Assembly (NCBI GenBank): GCA_020720945.1
Contig: DYNR01000011.1
Coordinates: 7,687-18,487 of the forward strand
DNA from: Chthoniobacter flavus
Lineage (GTDB): Bacteria; Verrucomicrobiota; Verrucomicrobiia; Chthoniobacterales; DYNR01
Reading direction: 5' to 3'
DNA: 10,801 nucleotides
Made by a program: the position numbers and the translations under genes
Notes under the pieces: model-generated
What the model was told of the DNA's origin: nothing
The model's database searches: none
The model's input: only the letters and a program-made list of their open reading frames with translations
Shown here: piece by piece, positions 5,494 to 10,801 of the stretch
Position numbering within the stretch: position 1 is the first letter of the stretch
Layout: each line of letters starts with the position of its first letter

Positions 5494-8040
5494 TCATCGG
5501 ATCCAGGGGAGTTTTTGCTCTTCCAACCGGCGGCAGATATTGGTGTAACGCTCGCGCTCCCAGCCGCACAAGTGCTTGGTTCCCAAGAGGAAGCTTTCGT
5601 AAAATTGCTGCCAAGACGCAAAGGATTTTTTTGCTGTCCCGACCATTTCTTCGATGAGGGTGTCGGCTTCTTCGTGGGTCAGCATTTCGGCGGAAACGCC
5701 CAAGTCGGCGAGGTAAATGATGTGCGCCAAAACCCAGGCTTTTTCGTTCGTGTTCGCGCCCGTGTCTTTGTGTGATGCTTTGGCGTAGCCGGTAAGGAGA
5801 CGGAGAAGTTTTTCTGTGTCATTCACTTCTGCGATTTGGAGGGACGCTTCCTGGATTTGCGGGTGGAACTCCAAGAGCTGGTCCACGGTGTCTTCCAACT
5901 GTTTTTTGCTGGAAATGCCGAACATCCGCGCCAGCTCTTTTCGCGCCTCGTGTTTGTCTTTGCTTTGTTCGGCGGCGACGGTTCCGGCGGGGTTGCCTTG
6001 CGCTAGCAGGATGGGATTCACGATGAGGGCTGCCGCTTGGTCTGTCGGGTCATCGGTTTGCGGGTCTTGGATTTTTGGGAAAACGAAGGGGATTTCCGTG
6101 CCAGCGGCTTTTTCCATTTGAAGGGCGATTTCGTCGTAACCGAGGAGGCGGGCTTGGGTGATCGCAGGAATACCGGCGGCGTTTGGCTGGGTGGGGTCGG
6201 CACCGTTGTCGAGGAGAAAATAGATCAGCGGGCGGTTCAAAAGAGGGTTCGTGGCAAGATGCAGGGCGGTGTTCCCATCTTGATCTGCCGCATTGATATC
6301 CGCCCCCGCTTCTAGGAGGATTGGCAGGACGGCCTGGTGCTGGTATTCCCCGCAAGCGGCCATGATGGGAGTCCTTTTTCTCCTGCCGGTTCCCGCACTC
6401 GGGTCGGAGCCTTTTTGCAACATAGTCTTGATCATTTCCACTTCGCCGTAGCCAGCGGCGTAGTTGATTGCGGCACCTCCGTGGCCGGTCGAGAGCGTTG
6501 GGTCTGCGCCGTTTGCCAGCAAGATTCTCGCGCCTTCCCGATTGTCGTTGCCCATGCACATGATCAGGGGGGTCTGCTTCCATTTGTCTTGCAAGTTTAG
6601 GCTGGCACCCGCTTCGACGAGGGCTGCCACGGCTTCGGGAGAGCGGAATTGGGCAGCGTAGTGCAGGGCGGTATCTTTGTTTGCGTCGATGGTGTCGAGG
6701 GAGACACCCCGGCGAATCAGTTCACGCAAAATCGGCATCCAGCCTTTTTGCGCGGCGAGCATCAGCGGGGTTTGCTGATACGAATGGAAGGTCGCCTCGA
6801 GGTCTTGGGTGTCCACCATCGAAAAAAACGCTTTCGTTTTCCCGTAGGAAATCGCTTCGCGCCAAAGGTTTCCGCCCTCGCCCTCTCCTTCGTCCTTGAT
6901 CACGCGTCCGTTGAAATTGAAGTCGCCCGCTTCTTTTTGTTTGGCCGTCGCGTTGAGGTCGCCACAGAGTGCGGCCATGCGGGATTCCACGACCTTTGCT
7001 TCCGCATTGTCCGGTTGTGCTTGGCAAACTTTTTTCATGAGGTTCCACGCCCGCGGGTAATCGCCCAACAAGCGGCACGCGCTTATGTAAGACGACCAAA
7101 ACCCAGAGCAAGACGGGCTGATGAGCGCGCTGTGATCCCATGCTTGCAGGGCTTCCGCATATCGCCTTTGATCCCAAAATGTGTTTCCCAAATCTTTGTA
7201 ATAATAAGCAGGGGGAGCCCCCTCCGACCTGCCGATGGCTTCTTGGAAAAAACGGATGGCTTCTTCGTAGTTCCCCATTGTCCGGTGCTCCAAACCGATG
7301 CCGTGTAAAACCCAAGGCCTCCGTTCCATCTGCAGTGCTGTTTCGCGGTGCGCCAGTGCCAAATCATTGCATTGCAGGTCGTTGAGGAGGTTCGCTAGGG
7401 TTTGGTGAACCAGGACAGGGCCGGGGCCGGGAGCGAATTTCTTGAGCAATTTTTCGTAGTGCCGGACCCCGCAATTCCTGATGTGGAATATTTCGGGTTC
7501 GGTGATGCTGGGCTGGAAGGCGTATTGGTCGCCCGTCAGGGAGCGGGAGAGGATGCCGGTCAGCCAGAGGATGGGGACGGAGCGCGGGTTTTGTTCGGCC
7601 AAGGCGATGAGCGAGTTGAAAAAATAAAATGCGGTCTGCTTGTTTTTCGCGAGGTCGATGCCGAGGATGTTGGCGGCGGTTTTTGCTTCGAGGGAGTTTG
7701 GTGCGGCATCAATGGTCGCGGCGAAGAGCGCCATGGAGCCTTCGATGTTGAAACGGCTACGGCAGAGCACGCCGTTCCAAAAAGCGGCCTTGGAAAACTC
7801 CTTTTTCAGGGGTTCAATTTCGCTGGAGTTTTTTGGGAGAGCTTTGATTTTGCGGGCGATTTCTTTGGTTTTCTTTTGCGCGATGGTTTCGGCGTGCGAC
7901 TGGCGACCTTCAGCGAGAGCGGCGACGAGCGATTGTTCCCAATCGGAAAAATCAGAGGCGGAGCAAAGGGATGTGGCGACGAAAGCGAGCAGCAGCACAC
8001 GGAAAAGAGGCGCGGTAAGTTGTCGGAAAAGGGAAAGCAT
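5494..8040 (-). CDS. Secreted TPR-ankyrin-DUF1266 protein
   Basis: An 848-residue protein with a signal peptide (about 1-29; LFRVLLLAFVATSLCSAS), which places it in the periplasm or beyond. Residues 30-240 are helical with a Lys/Glu-rich stretch. Three TPR-like repeats lie at about 242-345 (GNYEEAIRFFQEAI, RRYAEALQAWDHSALISP, GDYPRAWNLMKKVCQAQPD). Ankyrin repeats run from about 421 to 640, with six or seven units marked by TPLMLAA, TALHYAA, TPLIMCM, AAINYAAG, TPIMAAC and TALHLAT; most keep the G-A-(D/S) turn (EAGASLN, ANGADPT, EAGADIN, DNGADPT). Residues 696-827 resemble DUF1266: a MFGISSKKQLEDTVDQLLE helix, AWVLAHIIYLADLGVSAEML, and SFASWQQFYESFLLGTKHLCGW. The partner and function are unknown; a scaffold for protein binding is the natural inference. 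It starts 15 bp after the sugar porter stop, so the two are probably co-transcribed. No Shine-Dalgarno is visible before the ATG. Confidence 0.85.
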   Translation of the reverse strand: MLSLFRQLTAPLFRVLLLAFVATSLCSASDFSDWEQSLVAALAEGRQSHAETIAQKKTKEIARKIKALPKNSSEIEPLKKEFSKAAFWNGVLCRSRFNIEGSMALFAATIDAAPNSLEAKTAANILGIDLAKNKQTAFYFFNSLIALAEQNPRSVPILWLTGILSRSLTGDQYAFQPSITEPEIFHIRNCGVRHYEKLLKKFAPGPGPVLVHQTLANLLNDLQCNDLALAHRETALQMERRPWVLHGIGLEHRTMGNYEEAIRFFQEAIGRSEGAPPAYYYKDLGNTFWDQRRYAEALQAWDHSALISPSCSGFWSSYISACRLLGDYPRAWNLMKKVCQAQPDNAEAKVVESRMAALCGDLNATAKQKEAGDFNFNGRVIKDEGEGEGGNLWREAISYGKTKAFFSMVDTQDLEATFHSYQQTPLMLAAQKGWMPILRELIRRGVSLDTIDANKDTALHYAAQFRSPEAVAALVEAGASLNLQDKWKQTPLIMCMGNDNREGARILLANGADPTLSTGHGGAAINYAAGYGEVEMIKTMLQKGSDPSAGTGRRKRTPIMAACGEYQHQAVLPILLEAGADINAADQDGNTALHLATNPLLNRPLIYFLLDNGADPTQPNAAGIPAITQARLLGYDEIALQMEKAAGTEIPFVFPKIQDPQTDDPTDQAAALIVNPILLAQGNPAGTVAAEQSKDKHEARKELARMFGISSKKQLEDTVDQLLEFHPQIQEASLQIAEVNDTEKLLRLLTGYAKASHKDTGANTNEKAWVLAHIIYLADLGVSAEMLTHEEADTLIEEMVGTAKKSFASWQQFYESFLLGTKHLCGWERERYTNICRRLEEQKLPWIR

Positions 8041-8055
8041 GAGGGGCGTATCGTT

Positions 8056-9846
8056 TTATTTTTTTCCCGAAAAGCAAGCTTCGATTTCTTCGAGAGTTTT
8101 GCCTTTCGTTTCGGGGAGAAAGAGCAGGACGACGAGGAAATAAAGAGCCGTGCAAATGGCGAAAGCGACAAATAAAGCAGAGTAACCGTGCTGGCCGACC
8201 GTAGGAAGAAATGTTGCGGCGATGCCCGTGGATACGGCTTGGTTGACGAGCAAGGCGACGCTCATCCCGTTGGAGCGGATGCGGTTAGGCATAAGCTCTG
8301 AAAGGGCGAGCCACGCACAAATCCCGGGGCCGACGGCAAAGAACGCCATGAAAACGCAGAGGATGGCGGCGGTGGACCAACCGGTGGAAACGCCCGGCAG
8401 AGGCGAGAGCAACGCGTGGTCGATTTTGAGAGGGGCGGAGCGGGCAGCTTCAAGGTCGCCGAAGGGGTTTGCGAAAAATCCCGTCACGGCATTTTCCGGG
8501 ACGGCATCCGAGCGTTTGATCTGGAGGGTGGCAGAGATTTTTTCGTCCGAGCGGACCGGGCGGGTCGAGGTGCGGTAATCGCCGTAGGAATAAATCACGG
8601 TGAGGGTTGCCGGTCGTTCGGCGAGGGAGCCTTCCAAACTGCCGAGCGAAGCTTTTTGGAGACGGGTTTTCATGGCTTCGTCGAAACGGATGTCCGCGGT
8701 TTGGTTTTGGCTGACAAGGAGTTGGATTTCGTCTCGGGCATCGATGCGGAATTTTTCGGTTTGCCAGAAAAGCCCTGCGACGGCGGCGAGAGAAACGACG
8801 ATTCCGGCCGTGCCGAGCAAGAGCAGGAATTTCCGCCCCTTGCGGTCCACGAGCAACACCCCACCGATGGTCATGAGAAAGTTGACCGTCGTGAGAAAAA
8901 GGTAGCCCCAGTGCGCTTGCAGGTCGTCCAGCCCCGCCTGGAGCAAAATGGTCGCGTTGTAGCCGATGATCGAGTTGATGCCCGTGGCTTGGTTGAATCC
9001 CAAAATCAGGCAGGCGAGGGCGAAGGGGAGGAGGTATTTTTTTCGCAGGATGGATTCTTTTTTTTGTTTTCCCTGCGCGGAAGGTGCAGATTTTTCTGCG
9101 GCGAGGGTTTCGCGCATTTCCGAGATTTCTCGTTCGGCTTGCGCGGGTTCCCTCGATCGCAGGAGGGAAGAAAGCGCATCCTCCCAACGGCCTTTCATCG
9201 CCAGCCAGCGGGGAGATTCTTTCACGAAAAAAGTTCCGCAAACAAAAAGAATCCCCGGCAAAAGAGCCACCCAAAAAATCCCGCGCCACGCGGCGTCTTT
9301 GAACGCGAAGACCGCTTGCGCATCCCCGCCTTGTTCGACCCCTTGCAGGCGGAGGCTGAAAACCATACCCGTCACCGCCGCCGCCACGATGCCGAAAGTC
9401 AGCAACCACTGGAAGATTCCCGTGCCCTTGCCGCGATGCTCGGCGCTGAGGCATTCCGCCAAGTAAAGGGGCACGACGACACCGATCAGCCCGGCACTGA
9501 TTCCCTGCAAAAGCCTTCCTACGACGAGCGGCGTATATCCTTCCGCGAGGGCAATGATCGGGATGCTGGCGACAAACAGCAACCCGCTCAGGGTCATGAG
9601 CTTACGCCTCCCAAAAAAGTCGGCAAACATTCCCGCAAAGAGGGTTGAGAGGACGCTGCCCAACAACACCGCAGCAACCACGAAAGAGAGTTGTCCGGCG
9701 GTCAGCCCTGCCGTCGCTTCGAGGTAAGGGAGCGCCCCGGCGATGATGCCGACATCCACGCCGTAGAGCAATCCCCCGAATCCGGCGACGGTGAGCAAGA
9801 GGAAATTGTAAGCGCGGAGAGAGCGGGGAGGCGGGAGAGATTGCAT
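8056..9846 (-). CDS. MFS sugar porter with a large insert between helices 9 and 10
   Basis: A 596-residue inner-membrane transporter of the sugar porter family (XylE/GLUT type). Signature motifs in order (numbered from a TTG 11 codons upstream): GGLLYGVDVGIIAGA (35-49), DFFGRRKL (87-94), PLYLAE (137-142), ESPRWL (221-226), GFNQATGINSIIGYN (294-308, the QQ..GIN sugar-binding region), DRKGRKFLLL (345-354), GPGICAWLALSELMPNRIR (517-535) and LPETKGKTLEEIE (588-600). Active XylE has QQ in helix 7, here NQ. Between the DRKGRK and GP motifs it has about 170 residues, roughly 110 more than XylE, so a soluble domain of mixed strands and helices (about 372-500) projects on the periplasmic side. I chose the ATG at 9846 because it leaves about 16 residues before helix 1; the TTG at 9879 is less likely. 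The sugar and coupling ion cannot be read here. It lies directly upstream of the ankyrin gene. Confidence 0.93.
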   Translation of the reverse strand: MQSLPPPRSLRAYNFLLLTVAGFGGLLYGVDVGIIAGALPYLEATAGLTAGQLSFVVAAVLLGSVLSTLFAGMFADFFGRRKLMTLSGLLFVASIPIIALAEGYTPLVVGRLLQGISAGLIGVVVPLYLAECLSAEHRGKGTGIFQWLLTFGIVAAAVTGMVFSLRLQGVEQGGDAQAVFAFKDAAWRGIFWVALLPGILFVCGTFFVKESPRWLAMKGRWEDALSSLLRSREPAQAEREISEMRETLAAEKSAPSAQGKQKKESILRKKYLLPFALACLILGFNQATGINSIIGYNATILLQAGLDDLQAHWGYLFLTTVNFLMTIGGVLLVDRKGRKFLLLLGTAGIVVSLAAVAGLFWQTEKFRIDARDEIQLLVSQNQTADIRFDEAMKTRLQKASLGSLEGSLAERPATLTVIYSYGDYRTSTRPVRSDEKISATLQIKRSDAVPENAVTGFFANPFGDLEAARSAPLKIDHALLSPLPGVSTGWSTAAILCVFMAFFAVGPGICAWLALSELMPNRIRSNGMSVALLVNQAVSTGIAATFLPTVGQHGYSALFVAFAICTALYFLVVLLFLPETKGKTLEEIEACFSGKK

Positions 9847-9865
9847 GGGTTTAGAAGGGTTGAAA

Positions 9866-9891
9866 AATTGCGGATTCAAGATTGCGGAATC
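9866..9891 (-). promoter_or_regulatory. Paired direct repeat upstream of the sugar porter, operator candidate
   Basis: On the minus strand GATTCCGCAATC (9880-9891) and GAATCCGCAATT (9866-9877) are near-identical 12-mers starting 14 bp apart, 20-45 bp ahead of the porter ATG. A related copy in the opposite orientation, with two extra bases, lies at 9942-9955 beyond the terminator. Such repeats in the control region of a sugar transporter could bind a regulator, but no regulator gene is in the window and no good -35/-10 pair was found. Confidence 0.25.
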
Positions 9892-9905
9892 CCAGATGGG
9901 GCGGG

Positions 9906-9940
9906 AAGAAAAAGGGCGTTCCCCGCAAGAAACGCCCTTT
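9906..9940 (-). terminator. Intrinsic terminator of the porin gene
   Basis: A perfect 10-bp stem (9931-9940 with 9911-9920, AAAGGGCGTT and AACGCCCTTT) with a 10-nt loop is followed on the minus strand by TTTTTCTTCCC. It lies about 41 bp beyond the porin stop codon and upstream of the sugar porter, so it separates the two transcripts. Confidence 0.85.
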
Positions 9941-9981
9941 GGAATCGCCGCAATTCTAACCCTCCTCCGAGGATTTTGAAG

Positions 9982-10644
9982 CTAAAAAATCAGCGTAAAA
10001 CGCAAGGTGAGCGCCCATGCTCCCGCCATCGTAGGCGAGGCTCCCGGGGTCGGGATGTAAGTCAAGGTCGGCTGGAAAAACGCTCCCCCGATCAGGTGCG
10101 CCTGGTAGTAGCCCTGGAACATCAACTCGCTGGAACGCTCGAACAAATTTGGGTTCAGCCACGACCACGCCATACCGAGGCCGGCGGAGTCCGCAGGGCG
10201 TCCGGGGACAAGACCGAACCCGGTGATACCGCCCCCCGCATACTGGTTGACAGGGAGCGTTTCGGCGTTGTTCACCCCAAACTGGTAAAACATGGAAACC
10301 GAAGATGCCTGTTTTTGCGTTTTTGCGGGGAGGACGATTTTCGATTTTCCGTCCTTGCTTTTCGATGCCACGGGCGGTTCCTCCTGTTTTTCGGCGTTGC
10401 CCCAAACCCGTTGTCCGCCAAACAGATAAAAGCCGCTAGTCCCATTTTGGGAGATTCCTCCGGGGCCGCCCAAGACACCGCTTTGATGCCAGATGCCGCT
10501 GCCGAACTGGCCCGGATATTTGTCGGCGATCACCCAGTCGAAACCCGCTTCCAAAATCTGAAAATAATATCCGTTAAACTGCGGTCCGACCATGCCCGTC
10601 TGCACGCCGTTGGCGAGGTTGCCATCATAAAATCCAGACCTCAC
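9982..10644 (-). pseudogene. OprB-family carbohydrate porin, C-terminal half only
   Basis: About 220 residues match the C-terminal half of OprB porins, which form barrels for sugar uptake in the outer membrane. Seen in order: GFYDGN, YYFQILEAGFDWVI, GIWHQSG, GFYLFGGQRVW, a Lys-rich loop, MFYQFGVNN, then GFGLVPGRPADSAGLGMAWSWL, SSELMFQGYYQAHLIGGAFFQPTLTYIPTPG and a C-terminal strand ending LRFTLIF with terminal Phe. Whole OprB proteins have about 400-450 residues, so the signal peptide and the first half are missing. The frame is closed by TAG at 10657-10659, and the 157 bases upstream do not continue the protein in any frame I can read. GTG at 10644 is the first possible start and would give a protein with no signal peptide. 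An intact terminator remains downstream. Truncation by an insertion or rearrangement near 10650 is the simplest reading; a rejoined partner beyond the window is possible. Confidence 0.8.
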
Positions 10645-10801
10645 ATTAAGGGCTTTCTAGGCCAGTAGAGTGTCGCAGATTCAAATGCAGGCTTTTTATG
10701 AAAATCTGCCGCTCGCAGGTGGACGATATCCTAAAATAATCTTTCACTCTGCCCCAAAAAATCTTCGGTTCTCCCCCCGTGATAATTCTGGCACTCAGCC
10801 A
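10645..10801. other. Unassigned sequence abutting the truncated porin; possible mobile-element end
   Basis: The minus strand holds a frame open from the window edge to TAA at 10646-10648 (51 residues, containing IFWGRVKDYF and LHLNLRHSTG), ending exactly where porin homology begins. I do not recognise it and see no terminal inverted repeat, because only one end is in the window. It may be the tail of a transposase or an unrelated sequence joined to the porin gene. Nothing else is visible here. Confidence 0.3.

Noticed and set aside
8416..9648. Long open frame on the plus strand (about 410 codons) opposite the sugar porter
   Set aside because: It lies wholly antisense to a gene with all family motifs, and its product is Arg/Glu/Phe-rich with no recognisable domain. 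It is a by-product of the codon use of the real gene.
9847..9879. TTG at 9879 as the start of the sugar porter
   Set aside because: It falls in the repeated control sequence, has no ribosome binding site, and would add 11 residues ahead of an already adequate N-terminus; ATG 9846 fits the family better.
9982..10644. The porin fragment as a complete small outer-membrane protein
   Set aside because: There is no signal peptide, no start with support, and it matches only the second half of OprB.
10675..10709. Short inverted repeat GCAGATT/AATCTGC near the right edge
   Set aside because: The 7-bp stem has a 21-nt loop and no flanking signal, so it is not strong enough to call a terminator or an element end.
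1..10801. A defence, toxin-antitoxin or secondary-metabolite system
   Set aside because: No nuclease, toxin pair, methylase, reverse transcriptase or biosynthetic enzyme was seen; the cyclase homologue stands without an effector gene of the CBASS or Pycsar type next to it.

Overview
The window carries eight protein-coding units, seven of them on the minus strand, and no RNA genes that I can see. The mix fits a Gram-negative host of the Planctomycetes-Verrucomicrobia group, perhaps an opitute-like verrucomicrobium: a FecR-domain protein paired with an outer-membrane barrel, a large exported ankyrin protein, a carbohydrate porin (OprB type), a sugar porter and a flagellar FliK-like protein. This placement is inferred from gene content only. 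Five of the six intact minus-strand genes lack a recognisable Shine-Dalgarno sequence.

Layout. Positions 2-1303 (+) hold the 3' part of a low-complexity protein ending in a FliK-type hook-length domain; its start lies outside the window. It converges on the minus-strand genes across a long imperfect palindrome (1317-1396). Reading the minus strand from right to left: an OprB porin remnant without its N-terminal half (9982-10644) ends at a clear intrinsic terminator (9906-9940). Next come an MFS sugar porter with a large extra loop (8056-9846) and, 15 bp on, a secreted TPR-ankyrin-DUF1266 protein (5494-8040). After a 217-bp gap with a candidate promoter come a membrane-anchored, apparently inactive class III nucleotide cyclase (4026-5276) and recR (3402-4010), 15 bp apart. 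After another short gap come an outer-membrane barrel protein (2381-3328) and a FecR-domain protein with a repetitive proline tail (1424-2347).

The genes suggest three modules: sugar uptake (porin remnant plus porter) with an exported repeat protein; a pseudocyclase co-transcribed with the repair gene recR; and an envelope pair of barrel protein and FecR-like protein. The points most worth checking are the loss of almost all catalytic residues in the cyclase, the TPR-ankyrin-DUF1266 architecture behind a signal peptide, the sharp truncation of the porin, and the unusual loop in the sugar porter. I found no convincing defence system, CRISPR array or complete mobile element.
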